Shown: in pieces, positions 17,713 to 26,474 of the stretch
Layout of the letters: every line of letters begins with the position of its first letter
How positions within the stretch are numbered: the stretch's first letter is position 1
NCBI RefSeq assembly: GCF_003594875.1
Contig: NZ_QZEY01000004.1
Location: 62,001-126,000, forward strand
Source of the DNA: Bailinhaonella thermotolerans
GTDB taxonomy: Bacteria > Actinomycetota > Actinomycetes > Streptosporangiales > Streptosporangiaceae
DNA length: 64,000 nt
Direction of reading: 5' to 3'
Notes under the pieces: model-generated
Told to the model about the DNA's origin: nothing
The model's database searches: none
Seen by the model: the letters and a program-made list of their open reading frames with translations, nothing else
Program-made: the position numbers and the translations under genes

Positions 17713-18517
17713 CGCGGGCCACGCCCGCCGGGCCGAGGCGCACGGTCGCGCCGTAGTCGTGCGCGACCCCGGCCGCCTCGGCCTCCGGGACCCCCGGGGC
17801 GGCCACGATGAGGCAGCCGCGCATCAGCGCCAGGCTCAGCGCGGCCGTCAGCGCGATCCCGCCGTCCATCGGCCGCGTCACCAGCACGACGTCCGACACC
17901 CGGATCGCGGCCGCCTCGTCCGCCGCCCGCATCCGCGCCAGGAGCCCGGCGTGCGTGAGGCGCTCGCCCGTCCCGAACCCGGCGAGCACGTCCCCGGCCG
18001 GGTCCACGGCCGCCGCGGGCAGGTCGTCCGGCGGCGGCGAGTCGATCAGCGCCGTCAGGTCGGTCGCCCCCGGCACCTCGCCGAACGCCATCACCTGCCG
18101 CACCCGCGAGCACTCGGTGGCCGCCAGCGCCACCTCCGCGATCGCGGGGGTCGTGATGAGCAGCCGCGCGTCCAGGGCGGTCAGGCCCACCGTCAGGCCC
18201 GCGATCCCGGCCGCCGACGGCGCCGCCGCCGCGACGGCCCCCGCGGCGATCACCATGTGGACGCCGGCGAGGTACGCGGCCACGCCCTCGGCGTGCACCG
18301 CCGCCACCTGCCCCGCGCTCAGCCCCCGCCGGGACAGGTGCGCCCCGCCCCGCGACACGGTCAGTCCCAGCCGGCGGTACCCCACGACCTCGCCGCCGCC
18401 GATGTCCACGATCGCGGGCGCGTCCCCGCGCCGCGCGGCCGCCCCGAACACCGCCGCGGTCACGGTGGTCCCCAGCCTGCCGACCGGCGCGCTCGACGAA
18501 CAGACCTGCGGATTCAT
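17699..18517 (-). CDS. N-terminal half of an adenylate-forming (acyl-CoA ligase-like) enzyme, degenerate
   Basis: A 272-residue protein resembling only the first subdomain of ANL enzymes: APAIVDIGGGEVVGYRRLG, then the GVHMVIAAGAVAAAAPSA region. Where the AMP-binding P-loop (TSGTTGxPKG) should be, the sequence is LAGFGTGERLTHAGLLARM: the Ser/Thr-rich loop and Lys are missing but the following helix survives. The acyl-acceptor subdomain and catalytic C-terminal domain are absent. Catalysis is therefore unlikely. It may be a decayed gene or a repurposed binding protein; intact third-position GC argues against recent decay. The ATG at 18517 lacks a Shine-Dalgarno but has TAGCGT seven bases upstream, so it may be leaderless. 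Confidence 0.65.
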   Translation of the reverse strand: MNPQVCSSSAPVGRLGTTVTAAVFGAAARRGDAPAIVDIGGGEVVGYRRLGLTVSRGGAHLSRRGLSAGQVAAVHAEGVAAYLAGVHMVIAAGAVAAAAPSAAGIAGLTVGLTALDARLLITTPAIAEVALAATECSRVRQVMAFGEVPGATDLTALIDSPPPDDLPAAAVDPAGDVLAGFGTGERLTHAGLLARMRAADEAAAIRVSDVVLVTRPMDGGIALTAALSLALMRGCLIVAAPGVPEAEAAGVAHDYGATVRLGPAGVARVSGG

Positions 18518-19064
18518 ATCCAAGACGCTACGCCGCGCCCCCCGAGCCCACATCCGCAGAACTATGTACCCCGATGTGTAACCGCCTCTACGTGGTCCCC
18601 GCGCCGCCGCGTCCCGGAGGGTCCGCCGGAGCCCCGGCGCCGCGTCCGCGCCTCGCACGGCGGTCCGTACCCGGTACCGAGGCCCGCGCCTTGTGCGGCG
18701 GTACGGCGGTCCGCGCCTCCTGCGGCGCCGCCCGTGCGGAGGGGCGCGTCTCGTACGGCGGCGCGCCTCGTACGGCGGCGTGTACCTCGTACGGCGGCGC
18801 ACGCCCGGGAAGGGGGCGCGCCGGGAAGGAGGTGCGCGCCGGGAGGCGGGGCGGGGCGGGGTGGCGGGTCGCGTGCCCCCGGCCTCGGCCGCCACCCCTC
18901 CGAGGCGGCGTCGGCGTGGGGGCACGCGACACTCGTGGCGTCGGCCGGCACCCCTCCAGATCCGGCCGATCACCATCCACGCTAGGGGGCGGACCCGGGG
19001 CCGCACATGCGTCATCTTGCCCATACCGATGACCATTGCGAGCCCGCGCGGGGTGTGTAGACGG
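18518..19064. other. 547-bp gene-free region rich in repeats
   Basis: Contains the presumed leaderless promoter of the adenylate-forming-like gene at its left end. An imperfect array of CGTACGGCGG-type units follows, including three copies of CTCGTACGGCGGCG at 18750, 18767 and 18786, and a long hairpin at 18868-18930. Frames open on both strands here have extreme Arg/Pro/Ala composition and no ribosome sites, so no gene is called. Confidence 0.7.
18868..18930 (-). terminator. Long hairpin downstream of the LAL regulator gene
   Basis: Outer perfect 13-bp stem GTCGCGTGCCCCC (18868-18880) pairs with 18918-18930. Inner 7-bp stem GCCTCGG (18882-18888) pairs with 18900-18906. It lies about 135 bp beyond the stop of the minus-strand LuxR-family gene, a plausible terminator or mRNA-stabilising structure. 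Confidence 0.6.
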
Positions 19065-21710
19065 TCAGCGCGGGCGGGTCTCGGCGAGGCCGCGCTCGAC
19101 GGCCCACGCGGCGACCTGGGTGCGGGAGGAGAAGCCCAGCTTGGCCAGGATGTTGGCGACGTGCCGGGCGGCGGTGGCCGGGCTGATCACGAGTTCGTCG
19201 GCGATCGCCCGGTTGGACAGCCCCCGGGCGACCAGCGCGACCAGTTCCAGTTCGCGGGGCGTGAGCGTGCTCTCCGGCGCGGACGGCACCACGCGCGGCC
19301 GGGGCACGTCCGCCGGGCCGGCCGCGTCCGGGCCGTTCGCGCCCCGCGCCGTGCCGCTCCCGCCTCCCGCCGTGCCGCTCCCGCCTTTCGCCGTGCCGCT
19401 CGCGGGTCCCGTCGCGCCGGGTGAGGCCGGAGGCGCGGCGGCGTCCGCCGCGGGGGAAGCGTCCCGCGCGGCGTGCGCGGCCACCTCCGGGGCGGGTTCG
19501 AGCGCGTGGTCGATGGCCTGGTCCGCGGTCATGGCCTGGCCCTCGGCCCACAGGGTCGCCACCACGGCCTCGCCGAGGCGGGCGCGGGCCGGCGCGAGCA
19601 TGTTCTCCACCCGGGCCCCCGCCCCCGAGGACGGCGCGCTCCCCGCCGCCCGGCGCAGGGCCGAGGAGGCCGCGGCCAGCCGCACCGACCGCCGGTGGTC
19701 GCCCTCGGCGCACGCGAGCAGGGCGAACGCCTCCAGCCGCCGGGCCACCCCCAGCCGCTGGCCGGTGTCGCGGCTCAGCCGCAGGCTCTCGCCCAGCCGC
19801 GCCCGGGCCTCGGCGAAGTCGCCGCGCTCGGTCGCGATCTTGCCGAGGCCGGCCAGGCAGCGGACGACCTCCGAGCGCGCGTCCACGCCCTCCAGCAGCC
19901 TCAGCGCGGTCTCGTAGTGCTCCCGCGCCGCCTCCAGCGAGCCGCGCGCGTGCGCCGTCTGCGCCAGCCCGATCAGCGACAACGCCATCGCGTAGTGGTT
20001 GCGGCAGTCGCTCATCAGGCCGTACACCGTCTCGAACGTCCGCTGCGCCTCGCGGTGGCGTCCCGCGAACAGCGCCAGGCTTCCCCGCGCCCCCAGCACG
20101 ATCCCCTCGATCCACCTGTCGCCGAGGTCGCGCGCCAGCCGTACGGCCTCGTCCAGGCCGGGGCCGAAGCGGGCGGGGTCCACCATGGCCAGGTGGACCG
20201 CGGCGTTCGCCTGGCCGGGCCGGTTGCCGGAGGCGCGGCACAGGGCGGCGGCCGCCTCGCCGTACTCCAGGGCGCGGGAGTGCTCGCCCTGGGCCAGGGC
20301 CAGCGCGCCCCGCATCACGAGGGCGTCGCCGCGCAGGCAGGGGGGCACGTCGGCGGCGTCGGCCGCGAGCAGGCGGTCGAGCCACTCGACGGCCTTGTCA
20401 TAGCGGCCGGAGGCGAGGAGCGGGCGGTGCATGACGACGAGCATGCGCAGCGCGCGCACCACCTCGCCCGCCTCCCACGACCGCGCCACCGCGGCCCAGT
20501 AGTCGGCCATCGCGGCGTCCATGAGCGCGAGCCGGCGGCGCACCTCGGGCCAGGACCGCCCCGGCTCCGGCGTGAGCATGCGCCGGGTCAGCTCGGCCTG
20601 GCGCGACATGTGCTCGGCGTGCCTGCGGCACACCGCCTCGCGCTCCCCGGAGGCCGAAAGCCGCTCGGCGGCGTATTCGCGGATCGTCTCCAGCATGCGG
20701 TACCGGGCCTCCCCGGCGACCTCTCCGTCAACGGTGACCAGCGACTTGTCCACCAGGTCGCGCAGCAGCCCGAGCACGTCCTCGGTCCACAGGCCCTGCC
20801 CGCCGCAGACCGCCTCGGCCATCTCCAGCGTCCACCCGCCCGTGAACACCGCCAGCCGGTGCAGCAGCGTGCGCTGCCCGTCCCCGAGCAGTTCGTAGCT
20901 CCAGTCCACCGTCGCCCGCAGCGTGCGCTGGCGCGCGGGCGCGGTCCGGTCGCCGCCGGACAGCAGCCGGAACCGGTCGTCCATGCGGGTCACGATCTGC
21001 TCGATCGACAGCACCCGGGTCATCGCCGCCGCCAGCTCGATCGCCAGCGGCATCCCGTCGAGCATGCGGCACAGCCGTACGACGGGGTCCAGGTCGGTCA
21101 CGGCGAACCCGGGCCGCTCGGCGCAGGCGCGCTCGACGAACAGGCGCACGGCCTCGCACTCGGCGGGATCCTCGCCGGGCCGGGGGAGCGCGAGCGGCGG
21201 CACCCGCCAGATCGTCTCGCCGGGCACGCGCAGCGGCTCGCGCCCGGTGGCCAGGATCCGCAGCCGGGGGCACGCGGCGAGGACGTGCCCGGCGAACGCC
21301 GCGCACTCCTCGATCGCCGACTCGCAGTTGTCCAGGACCAGCAGCATCCGCCGGCGGCCCACCGCGTCCGCCAGCGTGTCGGGCATCCGGCGGCCCGGCT
21401 CCTCCAGCACCCCGAGCACGCGGGCCACCCGCCCGGTGACCGAGCACTCCCGCCCGGCCTGCGTGCCCGCGGGACGCCGCGGCCCGGTCAGCTCGGTCAG
21501 CTCGGTCAGCTCCACCAGCCGGACCCCGTCGGGGAACTCCGGCGCCAGCGCGGCGGCGACCCGCGAGGCCAGCCGGCTCTTCCCGATGCCGCCCGGCCCG
21601 GCCAGCGTCACGAGCCGGGTGGCCGTCACCAGTCGCGTCAGTTCGTGCACGTCGGCCTGGCGGCCCACGAAGCTGTCGAGTTCCACGGGGAGGTTGTGCG
21701 CGGCTTCCAT
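19065..21710 (-). CDS. Large LuxR-family (LAL-like) ATP-binding transcriptional regulator
   Basis: An 881-residue regulator. The N-terminal STAND/NB-ARC-type ATPase has Walker A AGPGGIGKSRLA (about residues 37-48), Walker B RRMLLVLDNCES and sensor LRILATGREPLR. A helical TPR-like region (about 400-720) follows, then a flexible Gly/Ala/Ser linker, and a C-terminal LuxR HTH (LTPRELELVALVARGLSNRA, then ISPATAARHVANILAKLGFS). Such proteins bind ATP and an inducer, oligomerise and activate nearby operons. A short in-frame repeat (LTELTELTG) sits near residue 70. It is divergent from the ABC exporter, its best candidate target. Confidence 0.9.
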   Translation of the reverse strand: MEAAHNLPVELDSFVGRQADVHELTRLVTATRLVTLAGPGGIGKSRLASRVAAALAPEFPDGVRLVELTELTELTGPRRPAGTQAGRECSVTGRVARVLGVLEEPGRRMPDTLADAVGRRRMLLVLDNCESAIEECAAFAGHVLAACPRLRILATGREPLRVPGETIWRVPPLALPRPGEDPAECEAVRLFVERACAERPGFAVTDLDPVVRLCRMLDGMPLAIELAAAMTRVLSIEQIVTRMDDRFRLLSGGDRTAPARQRTLRATVDWSYELLGDGQRTLLHRLAVFTGGWTLEMAEAVCGGQGLWTEDVLGLLRDLVDKSLVTVDGEVAGEARYRMLETIREYAAERLSASGEREAVCRRHAEHMSRQAELTRRMLTPEPGRSWPEVRRRLALMDAAMADYWAAVARSWEAGEVVRALRMLVVMHRPLLASGRYDKAVEWLDRLLAADAADVPPCLRGDALVMRGALALAQGEHSRALEYGEAAAALCRASGNRPGQANAAVHLAMVDPARFGPGLDEAVRLARDLGDRWIEGIVLGARGSLALFAGRHREAQRTFETVYGLMSDCRNHYAMALSLIGLAQTAHARGSLEAAREHYETALRLLEGVDARSEVVRCLAGLGKIATERGDFAEARARLGESLRLSRDTGQRLGVARRLEAFALLACAEGDHRRSVRLAAASSALRRAAGSAPSSGAGARVENMLAPARARLGEAVVATLWAEGQAMTADQAIDHALEPAPEVAAHAARDASPAADAAAPPASPGATGPASGTAKGGSGTAGGGSGTARGANGPDAAGPADVPRPRVVPSAPESTLTPRELELVALVARGLSNRAIADELVISPATAARHVANILAKLGFSSRTQVAAWAVERGLAETRPR

Positions 21711-22020
21711 CGACCCTCACGGAGGTTCCGCCCGATGTCACGGTAAGTGTGGCACCGATTACCCATCCCGTCCCGGCCGTGACCCAAATCGGCTGGCCGG
21801 TCGGCGCGGGCGGGACCTCCGCCCCGCCCCGCCCCGCCTCGCCGAGGCGCACGCCCCCGGCCGTACGGCCTGAGCCCGCGCCGCCCAGGCCGCCCAGGCC
21901 GCACGGGTCGGGCGGGTCGGGCGGGTTCGTGGCGGTATGGGGTCGGCGGGGCGGAGAGGCGGGCGGACGGAGGGCCCGCGGGCGCAGACAGGGGGGACGC
22001 GTCTGGGTGAGACTGCTGGG
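21711..22020. other. Divergent spacer between LAL regulator and ABC exporter
   Basis: About 310 bp. The regulator-proximal part (21730-21790) is less GC-rich and is the likely promoter zone. The rest contains a GCCGTACGGC word (21860-21869) and short slippage repeats (GCCGCCCAG and GGTCGGGCG units). No separate gene or clear operator was recognised. Confidence 0.5.
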
Positions 22021-23961
22021 ATGGGAGCCCCAGCGGAACGTCCGGCGGAAGGTCGCGGGGAAGCGGCGGAGACGACGTCCGGGAAGGCGGCGGAGGCGCC
22101 GGGGGAGGAGACGGGCCTCCCCGAGATGGCGGTGCAGCCCTGGCTGGCCCACTCGGGGGAACTGGCCGGGACCGGGTTCCGGGCCATGGCGCGGCGGCTG
22201 CCGGCGCTGGTGGCGCAGGCGGTGCGGCTGGCCTGGCGGGCCAGTCCCCGGGACACGCTGCTGACGATCGGGCTGAACGTCGGGGCGGGCGTCTTCACGG
22301 CGTTCGGGCTGCTGGCGACCACCGGCGTGCTGGAGGCGCTGTTCTCGGCCGGGCCGACGCCGGACCGGGTGCGGGCGGCGCTCCCGTCGCTGGTGCTCGT
22401 GGGCGCGGCGGCGGTGCTGCGGACCGGGCTCCAGGCGGGAGCCGGTTGGGCGCAGTCGCGGCTGGAGCCGCAGGTGCAGCGGGAGGCGGAGGAACAGCTC
22501 TTCGCCCTGACGACGCGGGTGGACCTGGCCTCGTTCGACGACTCGGACTTCCACGACGCGATGCAGCGGGCGCGGGACCGCGGGACGCTCGCCGCGATGC
22601 TGGTCGTGGACGCCACGATCGACGCGCTGACCGGGCTGGTCGGGCTGGTCGCGGCGGCCGGGGTGCTCGGCGTGCTGCACCCGGTGCTGCTGCCGCTGCT
22701 GGTCCTCGCCGTGGTCCCGGACGCGTGGGCGGCGGTCAGGGCGGCGCGGATGCGCTACGAGATGATGTACGCCCTCGTGCCCGCGCGCCGCCGCAAGTGG
22801 ATCCTCGGCGACCTCATGGCCGAGCGCGAGCCCGCCGCCGACGTCCGGTCGTACACCATGCGCGGGTTCCTGCTGGAGCAGTTCGGGCGGGTGGCGCGGG
22901 CCGAGACCGACGTGCACATGACGCTGGCGCGGCGGCAGGCGTTCACCCGGGTGACCGGCGAGGCGCTGGGCGGCGTCGGGACCGGGCTCGTCTACGTCGC
23001 GCTGGGCCTGCTGCTGGCGGCGGGGGCCGTGCCGCTCGCGGTCGCCGGCACCGCCGTGCTCGCGATCAGGACCGGCCAGACGTCGCTGTCGAGCCTGATG
23101 TACGCGGTGAACCGGTGCTACGAGGAGGGCCTGTACTTCACCGACTACCTGGACTTCACCGACGAGGCGCGCCGCCGTACGGCCGGGGGGCGGGAGCGGC
23201 CCGCGCCGGAGGACTTCGAGCGGATCACGGTGCGGAAGGTGACGTTCACCTACCCGGGCGGTGACAAGCCGGCGCTGCGGGAGGTGTCCGCCGAGATCCG
23301 CAAGGGCGAGGTGATCGCGCTGGTGGGCGAGAACGGCTCCGGCAAGACCACGCTGGCCAAGATCCTCGCGGGGCTCTACGGACCGGACTCGGGCACGGTG
23401 TGCTGGGACGGCACCGACCTGCGCGAGGTGGACCCGGTGACGCTGCGGGAGCGGATCGCGGTGATCGCCCAGGACCACACGCGCTGGCCGCTGACCGCCC
23501 GGCACAACATCACGATGGGGTCCGAGCACGGCTCGCTCGCGGAGGCCGCGTCGGTGGCCGGCGCCGACGAGGTGATCGAGGAACTGCCGTACGGCTACGC
23601 GACGCTGCTCGACCGCCGCTTCAAGGACGGGCAGGAGCTGTCGGGCGGGCAGTGGCAGCGCATCGCCGTCGCGCGCGGCTTCTACCGCGACGCCCGGCTC
23701 CTCATCTGCGACGAGCCCACGGCCGCCCTCGACGCGCGCGCCGAGCACGCCCTGTTCGAGCGGGTCCGCGCGCACGCCGACGGCCGCACCGTCCTGCTGA
23801 TCACCCACCGGCTGGCCAGCGTCCGCTACGCCGACCGCATCTACGTCCTCGACCACGGCCGCGTGGCCGAGGAGGGCACCCACGCCGAGCTGATCGCGGC
23901 CGACGGGCTCTACGCCGACCTCTACAACCTCCAGGCCCGCGCCTACTCCGGCACCCCCTGA
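22021..23961 (+). CDS. ABC exporter, fused membrane and ATPase domains
   Basis: A protein of about 646 residues. A six-helix ABC exporter membrane domain (about residues 60-390) precedes an ATPase: Walker A VGENGSGKTTLAKILAGLYG, Q-loop IAQDHTRWPLT, signature LSGGQWQRIAVARGFYRD, Walker B LLICDEPTAALD and H-loop LLITHRL. The ATPase wording resembles exporters that sit in lanthipeptide or other peptide clusters, but no precursor or modification gene is visible here. It may act as a homodimer. The start is uncertain: ATG 22021 lacks a good ribosome site, and the first 40 residues are Ala/Glu-rich. It is divergent from the LAL regulator. Confidence 0.88.
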   Translation: MGAPAERPAEGRGEAAETTSGKAAEAPGEETGLPEMAVQPWLAHSGELAGTGFRAMARRLPALVAQAVRLAWRASPRDTLLTIGLNVGAGVFTAFGLLATTGVLEALFSAGPTPDRVRAALPSLVLVGAAAVLRTGLQAGAGWAQSRLEPQVQREAEEQLFALTTRVDLASFDDSDFHDAMQRARDRGTLAAMLVVDATIDALTGLVGLVAAAGVLGVLHPVLLPLLVLAVVPDAWAAVRAARMRYEMMYALVPARRRKWILGDLMAEREPAADVRSYTMRGFLLEQFGRVARAETDVHMTLARRQAFTRVTGEALGGVGTGLVYVALGLLLAAGAVPLAVAGTAVLAIRTGQTSLSSLMYAVNRCYEEGLYFTDYLDFTDEARRRTAGGRERPAPEDFERITVRKVTFTYPGGDKPALREVSAEIRKGEVIALVGENGSGKTTLAKILAGLYGPDSGTVCWDGTDLREVDPVTLRERIAVIAQDHTRWPLTARHNITMGSEHGSLAEAASVAGADEVIEELPYGYATLLDRRFKDGQELSGGQWQRIAVARGFYRDARLLICDEPTAALDARAEHALFERVRAHADGRTVLLITHRLASVRYADRIYVLDHGRVAEEGTHAELIAADGLYADLYNLQARAYSGTP

Positions 23962-24064
23962 CCGGCCCGGCCGCCGGGGGCCCGGGCGGAGACCCGGGCC
24001 GGGCCGGACGACCACGGGAGCCGGGCCGGACGACCACGGAGCCGGGTCATGCGACGGCGGGCCC

Positions 24065-24105
24065 GGATCAGGCGGGGCGGGGTCAGGCGGGGCGGGGTCA
24101 GGCGA
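24065..24105. repeat. 15-bp tandem repeat over a stop codon
   Basis: About two and a half copies of a unit read as GGTCAGGCGGGGCGG run into the 3' end of the DapA-like gene. The gene's stop (TCA on plus, 24098-24100) is the TCA of one copy. Confidence 0.75.
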
Positions 24106-25006
24106 CGGACGAGGCCGGGTCGAGGGCGGTGAGGTGGCGCAGGGCGGCGGCCACGGAGTCCGGATGGGCCGGGAGGAGGGGGAGGCGTACGTCCGGGGTG
24201 GGGATGCGCCCCTCGGCGTGCAGGACGCCCTTGATCACGGTCGGGTTGGGCTCGGCGAACGCGGCGGCGGCCAGCCGGGTCAGCGCGTTCCCGAGGCGGC
24301 GGGCACGCTCGGCGTCGCCGTCCCGCCACGCCCCGGCCAGGTCGGCGAACGCCCCGGGCCGCAGGTTGGCGGTGGCCAGGACGGCGCCGGGCGCCCCGAG
24401 GGCGAGCATCGCGGGCGCGAAGGCGTCGTCCCCGGCCAGTACGGCGAAGCCGGTCGGCGGGTCCGCGAGCAGGTCCACCGTCGCGGGGCCGAGGACGCCG
24501 GGGGAGTGCTTGACGCCGGCGATCCCGGGGATGGCCGCGATCCGCCGTACGGTCCCGGCCGACAGGGGGCGGGCGGTGCGGTGGGGGATGTCGTAGAAGA
24601 CGATCGGCACGGGGGAGCGAGCGGCCAGGCGGGCGAAGTGCGCGATCACGCCCTCCTCGCTCGGCTTGGTGAAGTACGGCACGGTGACCAGGGCGAACGC
24701 GGCCTCGGGGGTGAGCCTCGCCAGCGCCTCCGCGGTCGCGCGCGTGTCGTTGCCGGGCACGCCGGCGATCAGCGGGGCGCCGTGGTCCCGGCACGCGCGG
24801 GCGCAGACGGCCGTCACCGCCTCCCGCTCGGCCTCGTCCAGGGCGGCCGCCTCGGCGGTCGTCCCCAGCGCGACCAGGCCCCGGGCGCCGGCGGCCAGGG
24901 TGTCGCGGGCGAGGCGGTCGAGGTGGTCCAGCGCCACCGTGCCGTCCTCGGCGAAAGGGGTGATGAGCGGCACGAATACGCCGTTCAGGTGGTTCGTCGT
25001 GGTCAT
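24098..25006 (-). CDS. DapA/NAL-family lyase
   Basis: A 302-residue TIM-barrel class I aldolase of the DHDPS/N-acetylneuraminate lyase family. The Schiff-base lysine is in GIAGVKHSPG, the catalytic Tyr in VFYDIPHRT, and the pyruvate carboxylate loop reads ALGTTAEAAAL, where the usual TTGE is TTAE. That loop change, and the position away from lysine genes and beside a private LysR regulator, suggest a paralogue acting on another keto-acid or sugar-acid rather than housekeeping DapA. The spacer to the divergent LysR gene is 71 bp. Confidence 0.86.
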   Translation of the reverse strand: MTTTNHLNGVFVPLITPFAEDGTVALDHLDRLARDTLAAGARGLVALGTTAEAAALDEAEREAVTAVCARACRDHGAPLIAGVPGNDTRATAEALARLTPEAAFALVTVPYFTKPSEEGVIAHFARLAARSPVPIVFYDIPHRTARPLSAGTVRRIAAIPGIAGVKHSPGVLGPATVDLLADPPTGFAVLAGDDAFAPAMLALGAPGAVLATANLRPGAFADLAGAWRDGDAERARRLGNALTRLAAAAFAEPNPTVIKGVLHAEGRIPTPDVRLPLLPAHPDSVAAALRHLTALDPASSVA

Positions 25007-25031
25007 GTCCCCAGCGTGGCCGAGGGCGATG

Positions 25032-25075
25032 GTTCAGGTCCAGTTCGCGTTTGTTGGGTTGAGCGTAAGCTGAAC
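25032..25075. promoter_or_regulatory. LysR/DapA-like divergent control region
   Basis: GTTCAG (25032-25037) and CTGAAC (25070-25075) are inverted around a comparatively AT-rich segment in the 71-bp spacer. TAAGCT at 25066-25071 is a -10-like hexamer six bases before the LysR ATG. The layout fits a shared LysR operator. Confidence 0.5.
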
Positions 25076-25077
25076 TG

Positions 25078-26145
25078 ATGCTCGACGTACGACGCCTCCG
25101 TCTCCTGCGCGAACTCGCCCACCGGGGCACGATCGCGGCCGTCGCCGAGGCCCTGGCGTACACCCCCTCGGCGGTGTCCCAGCAGCTCGCGGTGCTGGAG
25201 ACCGAGGCCGGGGTCCCTCTGCTCGAACGCACGGGGCGCCGGGTCACGCTCACCCCCGCCGCGCTCACGCTCGTGGACCACGCGGAGGCCGTGCTCGAAC
25301 GCCTGGAACGCGCCGAGGCCGATCTCGCCGGAGCCCGCCGGGGCCCCGCCGGGCCGCTGCGGGTCGGCACGTTCCCCTCGGCCGCCCGCGCGATCCTGCC
25401 CGCCGCCCTGGCCGCGCTGGCCGCCGCGCACCCCGCCCTGGAGCCCCTGGTCGAGGAGGTCGATCCGGCGGCCGTCGCCGACCGCCTCCGCGCGGGCGAA
25501 CTCGACGTCGCCCTCATCCACCACTACGACTTCGTCCCGCGCGCCCCCGTCCCCGGCCTGGCCTCCGCCCCCCTCCTCACCGAACCCCTCTACCTCGCCA
25601 CCCCCGCGGGGGAGGTCTCCGCCGACCCGGCCTCCGTCGAGGCGGTCCCGGCCCCGGCCGCGCCGGCCTCCGGCGGGGAGGTCCTCGCCGGGGAGGTCTC
25701 CGCCGACGCGGTTCCCGGCCCCGGGGGGACCGGCGAGCGGGCGCCGGGGGACGGCGGGCCGCTCCCGGGCCGGGGCGGGGAGGCGCTGCGGGCCTGCCGG
25801 GACGCGCCGTGGATCCTGGCCGTGCCGGGGACGCTGTGCCACGCGATGACCGTCCGCGCCTGCGAGGCCGCCGGCTTCACCCCGCGCGCCCGGCACCACG
25901 TGGACGATTTCGACACCGTGCTCGCCCTGGTCTCCGTGCGGCAGGGCGTGGCCCTGGTCCCGGAACTCGCGATCGCCGCCGCCCCCGCGAACGTCACGCT
26001 GCGCCGCCTGCCGTTGCACCGCCGCACCGAGATCGCCCACCGCGACGGCGCCGCCCGCCACCCCGCCGTCGCCGCCTTCTCGGCCGCCCTCCGCGCCGCC
26101 GTGCCTCCCGCCCTCCTCACGCCGGCCCTCCCCGCGCCCGCCTGA
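25078..26145 (+). CDS. LysR-family regulator with a low-complexity insertion
   Basis: A 355-residue protein; typical LysR proteins are about 300. The N-terminal winged HTH is clear (GTIAAVAEALAYTPSAVSQQ, then LAVLETEAGVPLLER). The effector domain is interrupted after TPAGEVSADPAS by about 60 residues rich in Ala/Pro/Gly (about 178-240). This insert includes a duplicated GEVSAD element, and the domain then resumes at WILAVPGTLCHAM. The insert probably loops out between the effector subdomains. No ribosome site is seen and a -10-like TAAGCT precedes the ATG, so it is probably leaderless. Likely target: the divergent DapA-family gene. Confidence 0.85.
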   Translation: MLDVRRLRLLRELAHRGTIAAVAEALAYTPSAVSQQLAVLETEAGVPLLERTGRRVTLTPAALTLVDHAEAVLERLERAEADLAGARRGPAGPLRVGTFPSAARAILPAALAALAAAHPALEPLVEEVDPAAVADRLRAGELDVALIHHYDFVPRAPVPGLASAPLLTEPLYLATPAGEVSADPASVEAVPAPAAPASGGEVLAGEVSADAVPGPGGTGERAPGDGGPLPGRGGEALRACRDAPWILAVPGTLCHAMTVRACEAAGFTPRARHHVDDFDTVLALVSVRQGVALVPELAIAAAPANVTLRRLPLHRRTEIAHRDGAARHPAVAAFSAALRAAVPPALLTPALPAPA

Positions 26146-26409
26146 CCGCCCCGCCCGCTCCCGCGAGGCGCCCGGCCCGCCCGGGGCCGCGGGCCCCCGG
26201 TCGTCCTCGCGTCCGGGGCCGGGGGCCGTACGGTGATCAGGAAGGTGGGGCCGCGGGCCGTACGGGTGATCAGGAAGGTGGGGCCGCGGCGCGTACGGGT
26301 GACCGGGACGGCGCGGTCGCGCGGGCCGGGGCGGAGGAGGGCACAGATGCCGAGACGTTATCCGCTCGCGTCTTGACCGGCCGGGGGACGCATGGGTTCC
26401 ATGATTTGA
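26146..26409. repeat. Spacer with 32-bp imperfect tandem repeats
   Basis: Two copies, plus a degenerate third, of a unit containing GCCGTACGG(G)TGATCAGGAAGG and GTGGGGCCGCGG run from about 26225 to 26300. TTGACC at 26373-26378 is the best -35-like element for the sugar operon, and CATGAT at 26400-26405 the nearest -10-like word, though spacing is long. No gene. Confidence 0.65.
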
Positions 26410-26427
26410 GCTGACAACGTTGTCAGC
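26410..26427 (+). promoter_or_regulatory. LacI-type operator of the sugar ABC operon
   Basis: GCTGACAACGTTGTCAGC is a perfect 18-bp palindrome with a central CG, the classic LacI/GalR architecture. It lies 48 bp before the substrate-binding-protein start. The 12-bp core GACAACGTTGTC recurs upstream of the LacI gene at 30796-30807. Confidence 0.88.
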
Positions 26428-26474
26428 ATGGCTCGGGGGTCCAGGGAGCAGGGTTGGCTCGAAGGGACGTGCCG

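Noticed and set aside
22021-23961. A lanthipeptide or other RiPP cluster around the ABC exporter
   Set aside because: No precursor-like ORF, LanB/C/M/KC, radical SAM or protease gene is present nearby.
24098-25006. Housekeeping dapA for lysine synthesis
   Set aside because: The carboxylate loop is TTAE rather than TTGE, and the gene is paired with a private LysR regulator away from lysine genes; kept as a DapA-family paralogue.
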